A stretch of 64,000 nt of DNA. It comes from Azospirillum rugosum (lineage in GTDB: Bacteria; Pseudomonadota; Alphaproteobacteria; Azospirillales; Azospirillaceae). Below the pieces are notes generated by a model. It was given only the letters and a program-made list of their open reading frames with translations, searched no databases and was not told the origin of the DNA. Position 1 is the first letter of the stretch. Every line of letters begins with the position of its first letter. The position numbers and the translations under genes are program-made. Below, one piece after another: positions 43,738 to 52,611 of this stretch. The stretch is taken from positions 62,001-126,000 of the forward strand of contig NZ_JAGINP010000024.1 of NCBI RefSeq assembly GCF_017876155.1, given 5' to 3'.

Positions 43738-46330
43738 AGGTGATGGCGATGGCCAGGAGCATCCCCATGCTGGCGAGCCCGCGGTGGGAGGAGATGGCCA
43801 GCGTCGCGAAGGCCGTGCTGGTGGTCAACGTGCTGACCAGCACGGCGAGCGGCGTGCTGGTGACCAGCAGGCCCATGCCGTAATCGGCACCGCCATAATC
43901 ACCGCTGCGGCTGCCCGCGCGTTCCAGCTCCTGCCCGCGGGCGACCATGTGAATGCTGCTGGACACGCCCAGCGCGAACAGCAGCGGGATGACAATCACG
44001 TTGGCGAAGTTGAAGGGAATGTCCAGCAGGCCGGCCGCCGCCATGGTCCACAGCGCCGCCACCATCAGCGGCGCCAGGATCAGCACGATTCCCTTCAGGC
44101 TGCGCTGCACGACCAGAAGCAGCAGGACGATCAGCACCAGGGTCAGCGCCGTCGCCTCGGCGAAGGCGCGCAGCACGATCCGACCGGCCTGGGTCACGGT
44201 CACCGGCGCACCGGTCGCGTGCGGGGCCACGGCCAGCACCGCCTCGGCGAAGCGGGCCATGTCGCGGCTGTCGGAGATGTCGTGGGTCGGCAGCACCTCC
44301 ACCCGCGCCTGCCCGTCCGGCGCGATCCAGCGTCGGCGGATGCTGTCCGGCACATCCGCCGCGGTCACCGGCCGCTCCACCTCCAGCCCCTCGCGCAGCC
44401 GCTCCAGCAGGGGCGGGACGCCGCCGGTCAACGCTTGGTCGAGCGCCGCCAGCGCCAGCGCGTCCTGCGGGGGGATGCGCCCCAGCGCCGCGCCGAAGCG
44501 CTGGGCGGCGGCGCGGGCCTCCGGCGTGCCGCCCTCGCCGGCCGCGAAACGGTCCAGCGCTGCGCGCAGCACCGCCACGGCCTCCGCCCGCTCCGCCGTG
44601 GTCAGGGGCACCACGTCGGCCGGGGCGGCGAGGCTCGGCCCCAGCAGCAGGGCCATGTCGGCGATGATCGGCAGCTTGGCTTCCTGGTCCTTGGGTATGA
44701 AGCCGGCGAAGGTCCGCACCCCGCCCACCTCCGCGTTCCCGCGCAGCCGGTCGGCCGTGGCCTGCGCCGCGGCGAGGTCCGGCTCCAGGATGTTGATCGC
44801 GTAGGGCGAGGTCCGTGGCGCCGTCGCCAGATCGCGGTAGGTGCGCACGGCCTCCGTCCGGCGGTCCTGGAGGTTCAGCGGGTTCACGTCCAGCCGAACC
44901 AGCGGCAGCGCCGCCAGCGAACCCAGCACCGTCAGCGCCGTCAGCGCCAGAAGCGCGCCGTTGTGGCGGGTCATCCAGGCGGCGAAGCGGCGGTCCTCGC
45001 GCTTGACCCGCACCACGCCGGGGCCGGGCGGCAGCAGGATGAACAGGGCGGGCAGCAGCGTGAGGCTGATGACCAGCGCCACCACCATGCCGAGGCCGGA
45101 GATCACGCCGAACTCCGCCAATCCCCGATAGTCGGTCGGCACGAAGGACAGGAAGCCGATGATCGCGCAGGCCGTGCTGAGCGCCAGCGGCGGCCCGACG
45201 TTGCGCGCAGCATTCAGCACGGCAGCGCGCACCGGGCGGCCCCGCTGCCGCTCCTCCTGGTAGCGCAGGCCGAGGTGGCTGCCGAAGTCGTCCCCCAGCC
45301 CGAAGAACATGACGGCGCAGGTGACGGAGATCAGGTTCAGCCGCCCCACGGTCAGCGCCGCCAGCCCGGCGTTGAGCGTCAGGCCGAGGACCAGCGTGAC
45401 CATCATGCACAGGATCATCCGCCAGGACCGCATACCGACGGTCAGCACCGTCACGACCAGCACGAAGGACAGGACGGTGGCAAGGCCCGCCGTGTCCTGC
45501 ACCGTGTCCAGCTCCGTCTGGCGCAGCGCGACGGCACCGGTGACGCGGGCCTCCACGCCGAGGCCCGCCGGTTCCCCCCGGATAGCGGTGACGGCGCTGC
45601 GCACCGCGTCCATCGCCGGGCGGCCGCGCCCGAAGGATGTTTCGCGGAGCACCGGCCGCGCGGTGACGAAGCGCCGGTTGCCGAAACGCTCGTCCTCGTT
45701 CAGCTTGACCAGACCGGTCCAGGACACCGGTTCCGGCTTGCCGTCGGCGACGCCCGCGGTTGCGGCGGCAAGGCGATCGATCAGGTCCGACAGGGCCGCC
45801 GGGGCGTTCTCGCCCGTATGCTCCCCTGTATGTTCAAGGACGAGGTCGACCATGCCGGCCAGCCCGCGCAGGTTCGGCGCCTCGTTCAGCGCGCCCAGCG
45901 CGGCCTGCGCCCCCGCCAGCCGCGTGGCGAGATCCTGAAGCGCGGGAGCATCCAGGAACAGCAGCCCGTTGCGCCGGAAGTAGGGATCGGCCGACGGGAC
46001 CTCCACCTCGGCCAGGGCGTCCGGGCGGGCGCGCATCAGCTCGGCCAGGCGCAGCGCCGCCGCATCGGACCGGTCGGCGGAGTCGGAGTCGACCACCACG
46101 ACGATCTGGTCGTCGGCAAAGGGGAAGGACTGCCGGTACCGCTCCGCATCGCGGCGGAACGGCACGTCGGGCGCGATCATGTCGGTGGTGCTGGTGTTGA
46201 TGCGCAGCACCTCCGCCGAATACCAGCCGGCCAGCACCGACAGAAGCAGGAACATCAGGACGGTGACGACCGGCCGGCGGCACGCTGCCGCGCTCCAGCT
46301 CCGCAGAATGGAGCGCGCAAAATCCGTCAT
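43628..46330 (-). CDS. MMPL/RND-superfamily lipid exporter, HpnN-like
   Basis: The 900-residue inner-membrane protein has the single-chain MMPL layout. TM1 (about 19-38) is followed by a periplasmic domain (TSTTDMIAPDVPFRRDAERY at its start), five helices near 265-430, a second periplasmic domain and a second bundle of helices. The N-terminal periplasmic motif and length match HpnN, the hopanoid-associated RND transporter. It follows the repeat-rich secreted protein after 12 bases. Together with HpnM- and HpnA-like genes it suggests export of a polyisoprenoid-like or other lipid to the outer membrane (inference). Confidence 0.88.
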   Translation of the reverse strand: MTDFARSILRSWSAAACRRPVVTVLMFLLLSVLAGWYSAEVLRINTSTTDMIAPDVPFRRDAERYRQSFPFADDQIVVVVDSDSADRSDAAALRLAELMRARPDALAEVEVPSADPYFRRNGLLFLDAPALQDLATRLAGAQAALGALNEAPNLRGLAGMVDLVLEHTGEHTGENAPAALSDLIDRLAAATAGVADGKPEPVSWTGLVKLNEDERFGNRRFVTARPVLRETSFGRGRPAMDAVRSAVTAIRGEPAGLGVEARVTGAVALRQTELDTVQDTAGLATVLSFVLVVTVLTVGMRSWRMILCMMVTLVLGLTLNAGLAALTVGRLNLISVTCAVMFFGLGDDFGSHLGLRYQEERQRGRPVRAAVLNAARNVGPPLALSTACAIIGFLSFVPTDYRGLAEFGVISGLGMVVALVISLTLLPALFILLPPGPGVVRVKREDRRFAAWMTRHNGALLALTALTVLGSLAALPLVRLDVNPLNLQDRRTEAVRTYRDLATAPRTSPYAINILEPDLAAAQATADRLRGNAEVGGVRTFAGFIPKDQEAKLPIIADMALLLGPSLAAPADVVPLTTAERAEAVAVLRAALDRFAAGEGGTPEARAAAQRFGAALGRIPPQDALALAALDQALTGGVPPLLERLREGLEVERPVTAADVPDSIRRRWIAPDGQARVEVLPTHDISDSRDMARFAEAVLAVAPHATGAPVTVTQAGRIVLRAFAEATALTLVLIVLLLLVVQRSLKGIVLILAPLMVAALWTMAAAGLLDIPFNFANVIVIPLLFALGVSSSIHMVARGQELERAGSRSGDYGGADYGMGLLVTSTPLAVLVSTLTTSTAFATLAISSHRGLASMGMLLAIAITFTVVSALIVLPSLMIGWHRWSRCRTSEGVRTSPIRR

Positions 46331-46342
46331 GGTCCCTTTGCT

Positions 46343-47155
46343 CTAATAGCCGGGCGGTGGAGCGACCGTGACGTAGGAGACGGCGCCGTTCACGTAGGTC
46401 TGGTTGTACCAGGTCCCGCCGCAGCCGTAATAGCTCACGCTGCCCGCGGTCACGACCGTCGGCGAGCAGGGGAGCACGGTCACATAGGTCGGCGACGCCG
46501 TCGCGGCCCCCGCGATGTAGCCGGCCGTCGCCCCGACCGCCGCGCCCGCCAGGGCCCAGCCCCAATCGTCGTCGTCGTCCCAGTCGTTGTGGGAATCCCA
46601 ATTGTTCGACATGTTCTGCGCCGCGTAGGATCGGGCCTCGGTGCGTTCGGTCTGACCCTGCTGGCGGGCTTCGGTGCGCTCGGTCTGTCCCTGTTGCCGC
46701 TCGGCCTGCCGCTCGGTCCGTTCCGCCTGGCCGGAAGTCCGGGTGTCGGCCCGCTCCTGGGCCCGGACCTGCTGGGTCTCGTTGCGTTGCGCCGAGCGCT
46801 CGGTCGCTCCCGACTGGCGGGTGGCGGTTTGCGCGGCGGCGGTGCGTTGCCCGGACCGTTCGGTGGCCCCGGCCTGCCGGGCTCCGGTCGCGGCAGCGCC
46901 ACCGGCCGGCCGCTGGGCGGAGAAGCCGCCGCCCGATGCCGCTCCGGCACGGGAATAGCCACCGCCCCCCGATGGCCTTGACGCGGAAAAGCTGCCGCCC
47001 GCCGCCGGGCCGGACCGGGAGTAGCCGCCTCCCCCACCCCCGCGACCTCCGCCGCGCGCGGCCTCCGCCGCGACGGATGCGACGACCAGGGTCAGGGCCG
47101 CGCCGATGGCGAGGCCAGACCGTGCGGAGCCCAACCGTATGAAGCCCAACGTCAT
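46343..47155 (-). CDS. Secreted Gly/Ser- and Gln/Glu/Arg-repeat protein, unknown
   Basis: The 270-residue protein has a signal peptide (cleavage near AEAA, about 33). A Gly/Ser-rich part with GGGGGYSRSG repeats precedes a Q/E/R/T-rich part where QQGQTERTEAR recurs. An acidic DDDDDWGW stretch leads to a hydrophobic Gly/Ala segment like a glycine zipper, and a C-terminal domain has paired Cys (VLPCSPTV, YYGCGG). No function is recognised. GGAGG lies seven bases before the ATG, which overlaps the DUF2092 stop. It sits between that gene and the MMPL exporter, so it likely works at the envelope with them. Confidence 0.75.
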   Translation of the reverse strand: MTLGFIRLGSARSGLAIGAALTLVVASVAAEAARGGGRGGGGGGYSRSGPAAGGSFSASRPSGGGGYSRAGAASGGGFSAQRPAGGAAATGARQAGATERSGQRTAAAQTATRQSGATERSAQRNETQQVRAQERADTRTSGQAERTERQAERQQGQTERTEARQQGQTERTEARSYAAQNMSNNWDSHNDWDDDDDWGWALAGAAVGATAGYIAGAATASPTYVTVLPCSPTVVTAGSVSYYGCGGTWYNQTYVNGAVSYVTVAPPPGY

Positions 47156-48039
47156 TTCGGGGCCTCCTCTGCGCTGCCGGAACGTTCCGGATGGTCCTGG
47201 GACCCCGGCTGGTCGCCCACACTCTTGCGGACGCGCACCAGGAAGGGAATGCGCTGCGCCCCGTCCGGCGGGCGGAAGGCGAGCTGTGCCGCCGACAGGT
47301 CGGGGTTCAGGGTCCAATCCGTGAGGTCGGCGCGGTACTGCGGCTCGCCCTCGTCGTTCTTGTAGGTGATGGTGATCCGCTGCGGCAGGGGCGTGCCGTC
47401 GGCGGCGACCCAGACCTGGAAGTCCACGTCCTCGGTCCGGCCGGCCACATGGTCCGTCGGCACCGGCGTCAGGGTGTCGTGCTCCACATAATCCAGCGCC
47501 TGGATGCGCTGGTCCAGCTCCGCCGGCAGCGTCGTGACCAGCAGCAGCGCCAGCGGCAGCCTGATCTGGAGGTCCTGGACCAGGTAGCGCACCGCGTCGT
47601 CCACGCTGCCGGGCCGGTCCAGCTGGCCGTAGACGTTCTGTCCGGGGTCGAACACGGTCAGCGCCTTGCCGTCGAAGGTCACCTGGCGCCGCGTCCCGTC
47701 GCTCTGCCGGGACTCCACCCGCAGGGCGTCGGGACGGTTCAGCGTGACGGTGCGGCGCTCCCCGAACTCGATCTTCTCGCCCGTGTCCTGCACCACGTCG
47801 TAGTTGGAGCGGATGGTCACGCTGAAGCCCTTGGCCTGCGCCAGCGTGTCGGCCATCCGGTTCAGGACGTCCTTGGCGTGTTCGTCGATCACCTGTTCGT
47901 CGATGGCCGGCTCGTCATCCGTGTCCGCCCCCTCCACCTGGGAGACCGCCAGCGCGGGGCCGAACAGGAGAGGAAGGCAAAGCAGCGGACCGGACAGCCG
48001 CAAAAGCGTTCTCATGGGCGTTCTCATGGGCGTTCTCAT
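47152..48039 (-). CDS. DUF2092 (LolA-fold) periplasmic protein
   Basis: The 295-residue protein has a signal peptide (LLRLSGPLLCLPLLFGPALA) and a DUF2092 domain: DVLNRMADTLAQAKGFSVTI, GERRTVTLNRPDALRVESR and DGKALTVFDP. The fold is related to LolA/LolB lipid or lipoprotein carriers. The start region has three in-frame ATGs inside a 12-base repeat (MRTPMRTPMRT), at 48039, 48027 and 48015; the signal peptide works from any of them. It is the first gene of the DUF2092 / repeat protein / MMPL operon. A carrier for the MMPL substrate is the likeliest role (inference). Confidence 0.82.
   Translation of the reverse strand: MRTPMRTPMRTLLRLSGPLLCLPLLFGPALAVSQVEGADTDDEPAIDEQVIDEHAKDVLNRMADTLAQAKGFSVTIRSNYDVVQDTGEKIEFGERRTVTLNRPDALRVESRQSDGTRRQVTFDGKALTVFDPGQNVYGQLDRPGSVDDAVRYLVQDLQIRLPLALLLVTTLPAELDQRIQALDYVEHDTLTPVPTDHVAGRTEDVDFQVWVAADGTPLPQRITITYKNDEGEPQYRADLTDWTLNPDLSAAQLAFRPPDGAQRIPFLVRVRKSVGDQPGSQDHPERSGSAEEAPK
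48004..48039. repeat. 12-bp tandem repeat duplicating the start codon of the DUF2092 gene
   Basis: The unit gggcgttctcat occurs at 48016-48027 and 48028-48039, with a near copy (aagcgttctcat) at 48004-48015. Each copy holds one in-frame ATG on the minus strand. Copy-number change would move the start relative to the ribosome site without changing the frame. Confidence 0.85.
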
Positions 48040-48214
48040 GGGACACCGCCGATCAGTCGATACCGATCCGTTGATGATGCTTTCGTCACCGCTCTTGGCG
48101 TGGAACGGCGTGGAACGGCTTGGCCAGCGAAGGGCGACGGCGGTCGGCCGATCTCGTCCACGGCCGGGTGGTGATCGGTCACTTTGGCCCAAGCCGCCGG
48201 CAGCTTTGAACCAT

Positions 48215-48240
48215 GCAACAGTTGGCGTCGATACGGTAAC
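48215..48240. promoter_or_regulatory. Shared motif, site B (CAACAGTTG ... GATACGGTAAC)
   Basis: The palindrome CAACAGTTG (48216-48224) is followed after five bases by GATACGGTAAC (48230-48240). It lies about 180 bases upstream of the DUF2092 start and is mirrored by site C in the same gap. Confidence 0.5.
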
Positions 48241-48408
48241 GCACTGGTTGCGAGACGTATCTTCCGGTAGCAATCCTTGAGCCGGAGCCGCGGCCACAGC
48301 CCGTTCAGCCCCCAATCCTCCCAATTTCATGGTTAGGCGCGAGCGTACGGCCGGTCCGTACGGCAGGGACAGGCCGGGCGTGCCGCAACGGACCCAGCCA
48401 TCGGGTTT

Positions 48409-48434
48409 GTTACGGTATCAAAGCCAACTGTTGC
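48409..48434. promoter_or_regulatory. Shared motif, site C (inverted copy)
   Basis: GTTACGGTATC (48409-48419) is followed after five bases by CAACTGTTG (48425-48433). Read on the minus strand this is the same arrangement as site B, with one substitution in the second block. It lies about 215 bases upstream of the DUF3141 gene. Confidence 0.5.
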
Positions 48435-48646
48435 GCCCTTACAGAAGCGCGCCCCGGCAGGGTAGCGTCGCCCTGATGCGGGCCCACCGGACCAAACAGA
48501 CAGGCCCATTCACGTTCATTCGGGCCAAGGTCGTTAGGGCCAAGTCCATTCGGGCCGGACCAAAGCATTCACGCCGGACATCGCTGCATCCTGGCCCTGC
48601 CCGACCCGCCTTTCCTGACGCGCGTACAGCCAAGAGAGGAATCGTG

Positions 48647-51100
48647 ATGCCTGACTGGTCGGAGCAGCCCCTGATGATGCAGCCCTTCACGACGTGGCTT
48701 TCGGCCTGGAGCGCTGTCAATCCGGTTGCCTTCGCCGCAGCCCGCGACGACGGTCCGGCGGCCAAGGGCTCCGGCGAGAGGACTCGCAGCGGAACGGCGG
48801 GCAGGGAGGGGCGGCAGGGCACGCCGGTTCCGGCCCTTCCCAATCCCGTCCAGGACGCCATCGACTACGGCGTGGACGCGATGCAGCGCTGGATCCTGTT
48901 CCTCGACGTGATGCGCCGCCGCGGCGACCAGTTCCTGGAGCACGCGCAGCACGGCAAGCCCCCGGTTCTCACCTTCCCGCACGAGGTGGTGATGGACGGG
49001 CGCAAGCTGAAGCGCCCCTGCAACTACATGCTGCTGCACATCCTGCCGGACCCCGCGGTCGGGACCGACCCGGCGAAGCGCCCCTTCATCATCGTGGATC
49101 CCCGCGCCGGCCACGGGCCGGGGATCGGCGGCTTCAAGCCGGACAGCCAGATCGGCGCCGCGCTGCGCGCCGGCCATCCCTGCTACTTCATCGGCTTCAC
49201 CCCCGACCCCGTGCCCGGCCAGACCCTGTCCGACGTGGGTGCTGCCGAGGCCGCCTTCATCGAGCATGTCGGCAAGCAGCACGCCCGGGCCGACGGCAAG
49301 CCCTGCGTCATCGGCAATTGCCAGGCCGGCTGGGCGGTGATGGCGCTGAGCGCCGTCCACCCGGAGCTGATGGGGCCGCTGATCATCGCCGGCTCCCCGC
49401 TGTCCTACTGGGCCGGCGTCAAGGGCAAGAACCCGATGCGCTACCTCGGCGGGCTGTACGGCGGCGCGTGGCTGGCGGCGCTGGCCGGCGACCTCGGCAA
49501 CGGCCGCTTCGACGGCGCGCATCTGGTCGGCAACTTCGAAAAGCTGGATCCCGCCAACACTTATTGGAAGAAGGCGTACAACCTGTACGCTTCCATCGAC
49601 ACGGAAGGCCCGCGCTACCTGGAGTTCGAGAAGTGGTGGAGCGGCTTCTTCCTGCTCAACACCGAAGAAATCGAGTCCATCACCGACGAGCTGTTCGTCG
49701 GCAACAAGCTCAGCAGCGGCGGGATCATCGGCAAGGACGGCCGCCGGCTCGACCTGCGCAACATCCGCTCGCCCATCCTGGTCTTCGCCTCCTTCGGCGA
49801 CAACATCACGCCGCCGCAGCAGGCGCTGGGCTGGATCCTCGACCTGTACGACAGCGTGGAGGACATCCGGTCGCACGAGCAGACCATCGTCTACAACCTG
49901 CACCACGACATCGGCCATCTGGGCATCTTCGTGTCCGGCCGCGTCGCCCGGAAGGAAACGGCGGAGTTCGTGGAGAACATCGAACTGGTCGACCTGCTGC
50001 CGCCCGGCCTCTACGAGATGGTGATCGAGCCGAAGGACCCGAACGCGCCGGGCGCCGACCTCGTCGCCGGCGCCTACGTCACACGGTTCGAGGAGCGCAC
50101 GCTGGACGACATCCGGGCGCTCGGCGGCAACACGCCGGAGGATGACCGGCGTTTCGCGACGGTCTCCCGCATCTCCGACGTGAACAAGGGCCTGTACGAC
50201 AGCTTCGCCCGCCCCTGGATCCGCGCCATGGTGACGGAGCCCATGGCCGAATGGCTGCGGCTGAGCAACCCGGCGCGGGCGCAATACTACCTGTTCTCGC
50301 ACCTGAATCCCTTCCTGGCGCCGGTGGAGACGCTGGCCCACTGGGCGCGCGAGCACCGCCGGCCGGTCGCCAGGGACAATCCCTTCCTGGAGGCGCAGAC
50401 GCGCGTCTCCGACGCCATCGCCCAGGCGCTCGACAACTACCGCGACCGGCGCGACGCCGCCGTGGAGCAGCTGTTCCTGACCACCTACAACGCCCCGCTG
50501 CTGCAGGCGCTGGTCGGGCTGGCCGCGCCCGAGGCGGAGGTGCGGCCGCCGCGCGTCCGCGACGAGGCCTTCGAGGCCCTGGTCGAGAAGCGGATGGCCG
50601 AGATCGCGGCCCGCGTCGCCGACGGCGGCCTGCGCGAGGCGCTGTTCCGCATCCTGGTCTTCGTCGGCCGCGAGCGGGGTTCGGTGGACGAACGGGCCTT
50701 CCAAACGCTGCGGCAAATCCGGGAGGAGTATCCCGCGGCGAAGCAGCAGAGCCTGGATGAGGTGCGCGCGGTGTTCCGGGAGCAGGTCTTCCTGATCCTG
50801 ATCGATGAGGAGGCGGCGATGGCCGCCCTGCCCGTCCTGCTGCCCGAAGAGAAGGACCGCAAGACCGTGCTGGAGCTTGCCGAGCGCATCCTGTCGGCCG
50901 CCGGTCCCTTGACCGCGGACCAGCGCGCCCGCATGCGCGAGGTTTCCTCCATCCTGGAACGCGACCGGGAGGAGGCCGGCGAGGAAACCGCGCTGCGCGT
51001 CGTGTCGCGGGGTGCCGGTTCCTCCGTGGCCGAGGCCGCCGCCGAGATCAGCCGGGCCGCCAAGCGGCGGCGCTCCAGCCGGACCGAACGCGCCAAGTGA
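48647..51100 (+). CDS. DUF3141 protein: PhaC-like alpha/beta hydrolase with helical C-terminal region
   Basis: The 817-residue protein has a PHA-synthase-like hydrolase core. The lipase-type box has a cysteine, GNCQAG (C225), with D385 in FGDNITPP and H424 in HHDIGHLGIF completing a Cys-Asp-His triad as in PhaC. The C-terminal third is charged and helical (about 560-817), TerB-like in look, and ends in a basic tail. AGAGGA lies seven bases before the ATG. Genes of this family often precede a phosphotransacylase and an acetate kinase, as here, which suggests a link between hydroxyacyl polymers and acyl-phosphate metabolism. Its reaction has not been proven to my knowledge. Confidence 0.88.
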   Translation: MPDWSEQPLMMQPFTTWLSAWSAVNPVAFAAARDDGPAAKGSGERTRSGTAGREGRQGTPVPALPNPVQDAIDYGVDAMQRWILFLDVMRRRGDQFLEHAQHGKPPVLTFPHEVVMDGRKLKRPCNYMLLHILPDPAVGTDPAKRPFIIVDPRAGHGPGIGGFKPDSQIGAALRAGHPCYFIGFTPDPVPGQTLSDVGAAEAAFIEHVGKQHARADGKPCVIGNCQAGWAVMALSAVHPELMGPLIIAGSPLSYWAGVKGKNPMRYLGGLYGGAWLAALAGDLGNGRFDGAHLVGNFEKLDPANTYWKKAYNLYASIDTEGPRYLEFEKWWSGFFLLNTEEIESITDELFVGNKLSSGGIIGKDGRRLDLRNIRSPILVFASFGDNITPPQQALGWILDLYDSVEDIRSHEQTIVYNLHHDIGHLGIFVSGRVARKETAEFVENIELVDLLPPGLYEMVIEPKDPNAPGADLVAGAYVTRFEERTLDDIRALGGNTPEDDRRFATVSRISDVNKGLYDSFARPWIRAMVTEPMAEWLRLSNPARAQYYLFSHLNPFLAPVETLAHWAREHRRPVARDNPFLEAQTRVSDAIAQALDNYRDRRDAAVEQLFLTTYNAPLLQALVGLAAPEAEVRPPRVRDEAFEALVEKRMAEIAARVADGGLREALFRILVFVGRERGSVDERAFQTLRQIREEYPAAKQQSLDEVRAVFREQVFLILIDEEAAMAALPVLLPEEKDRKTVLELAERILSAAGPLTADQRARMREVSSILERDREEAGEETALRVVSRGAGSSVAEAAAEISRAAKRRRSSRTERAK

Positions 51101-51143
51101 GCCGCCGGACATCCACCGACAGGGCAACCAGGAGGACCGCACC

Positions 51144-51605
51144 ATGACGGACGAAACGACCAAGACCTCCTCCATCGGCGACGACATCATCCGCCCCGAC
51201 GACCTCCGCCGGATTGCCGAAGAAAGCGAAATGGCGAAGCTCAAGGAGGCGCTGGAGCATGAGAAGAAGCTCCAGGAAGAACAGGAAAGCGTCCGCGACG
51301 CCTTCATGCACCAGCACATCCGCCCCGACGCCAAGGAGCGCTTCACCCGCGCCGTGCGCGCGGCGGCGGAGCGGGGCGTGAACGAAATCCAGATCACCCG
51401 CTTCCCCAGCAGCTATTGCACCGACGGCGGCCGCGCCATCAACAACTTCGAGGCGGACTGGCCCGACTCCCTGACCGGCTACGCCCGCGAGGCCTACGAG
51501 GTCTTCGACAAGCACCTGCGGTCCAAGGGCTACAAGCTGCGCGCGCAGATCCTCGACTATCCCGGCGGGATGCCGGGGGACGTCGGCCTTTTCCTGCGCT
51601 GGTGA
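51144..51605 (+). CDS. Conserved-looking hypothetical protein (153 aa)
   Basis: The cytoplasmic protein has a charged coiled-coil N-terminal half (about 25-60, KLKEALEHEKKLQEEQE) and a compact C-terminal half. That half contains EIQITRFPSSYCTDGGRAINNFE and ends with DYPGGMPGDVGLFLRW. I do not recognise a family. CAGGAGGACC lies just before the ATG, a strong ribosome site. It is 43 bases after the DUF3141 gene and 17 bases before the phosphotransacylase gene, so it is part of that operon and may bind one of the enzymes. Confidence 0.75.
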   Translation: MTDETTKTSSIGDDIIRPDDLRRIAEESEMAKLKEALEHEKKLQEEQESVRDAFMHQHIRPDAKERFTRAVRAAAERGVNEIQITRFPSSYCTDGGRAINNFEADWPDSLTGYAREAYEVFDKHLRSKGYKLRAQILDYPGGMPGDVGLFLRW

Positions 51606-51622
51606 GACCGGGGGGATGCGGC

Positions 51623-52606
51623 ATGACGGACGTCCAGGCCCACACCGATGCATCGCTGGGTGGCGCCCCCGCCCGGCGCCATGAGAAGTACGAACAGCTG
51701 GTCGCGGCCTGCCGTACGGTCGCCCCGGTGTCGACCGCAGTGGCGCACCCCTGCGACGTCACCTCGCTCAGCGGGGCGGTGGACGCGGCGGAACAGGGCT
51801 TCATCGCCCCCATCCTGGTCGGCCCCGCGGCGCGCATCCGCGCCGTCGCGGACGAGGCCGGGCTGAACCTCGCCCCTTACGAGATTGTGGACGTGCCGCA
51901 CAGCCACGCCGCGGCGGCGGCGGCGGTGGACCTCGTCCGGCAGGGGCGCGCGCAACTGCTGATGAAAGGCAGCCTGCACACCGACGAGTTGCTGCACGAG
52001 GTGGCGAAGCGGGACTCCGGCCTGCGCACGGAGCGGCGGATCAGCCACGTCTTCATCATGGACGTGCCCACCTATCCGAAGGCGCTGTTCATCACCGACG
52101 CCGCGGTGAACATCGCGCCGACGCTGGAGGACAAGCGCGACATCATCCAGAACGCCATCGACCTGGCCAAGGCGCTCGGCAACGACCTGCCGAAGGTGGC
52201 GATCCTGTCGGCGGTGGAGACGGTCACGCCCAAGATCCCCTCCACGGTCGAGGCGGCCGCACTCTGCAAGATGGCCGACCGCGGCCAGATCACCGGCGGC
52301 GTGCTCGACGGACCGCTGGCGCTCGACAACGCCATCAGCCCGGAGGCCGCGCGCATCAAGGGCATCGCCTCCCCCGTCGCCGGCTACGCCGACATCCTCG
52401 TGGTGCCGGACCTGGAGGCGGGCAACATGCTCGCCAAGAACCTGACCTTCCTCGCCAACGCCGACGCCGCCGGCCTCGTGCTCGGCGCGCGGGTGCCCAT
52501 CGTGCTGACCAGCCGGGCCGACAGCGTCATGACCCGCATGGCCTCCTGCGCGGTGGCGGCGCTCTACGCCGACCGCCTGCGGCGGGCGCAACCGGTGAAA
52601 GGGTGA
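51623..52606 (+). CDS. Phosphate acetyl/butyryltransferase (Pta/Ptb family)
   Basis: The 327-residue protein has the PTA_PTB fold: AAEQGFIAPILVGP, LLMKGSLHTDELLHEV, and VAILSAVETVTPKIPSTVEA. C-terminal motifs are GGVLDGPLALDNAIS and PDLEAGNMLAKNLTFL. It converts acyl-CoA and phosphate to acyl-phosphate. The single-domain length is nearer Ptb or the C-terminal domain of enoyl-CoA-hydratase/Pta fusions than the large E. coli Pta. It is directly followed by acetate kinase, giving the acyl-CoA to acyl-phosphate to carboxylate plus ATP route. Confidence 0.9.
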   Translation: MTDVQAHTDASLGGAPARRHEKYEQLVAACRTVAPVSTAVAHPCDVTSLSGAVDAAEQGFIAPILVGPAARIRAVADEAGLNLAPYEIVDVPHSHAAAAAAVDLVRQGRAQLLMKGSLHTDELLHEVAKRDSGLRTERRISHVFIMDVPTYPKALFITDAAVNIAPTLEDKRDIIQNAIDLAKALGNDLPKVAILSAVETVTPKIPSTVEAAALCKMADRGQITGGVLDGPLALDNAISPEAARIKGIASPVAGYADILVVPDLEAGNMLAKNLTFLANADAAGLVLGARVPIVLTSRADSVMTRMASCAVAALYADRLRRAQPVKG

Positions 52607-52611
52607 GGCCC

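Larger units (their letters stand above)
48040..48646. other. Long divergent intergenic region
   Basis: This 607-base gap separates the DUF2092 operon (minus) and the DUF3141 operon (plus). It holds the two oppositely oriented shared motifs (sites B and C), and near 48511-48560 an imperfect direct repeat around cattcgggcc. I see no small gene with a supported start. Confidence 0.5.

Noticed and set aside
48511..48560. Imperfect cattcgggcc direct repeats as an operator or small peptide
   Set aside because: Only two clear copies, no symmetry, and no supported start codon in frame.
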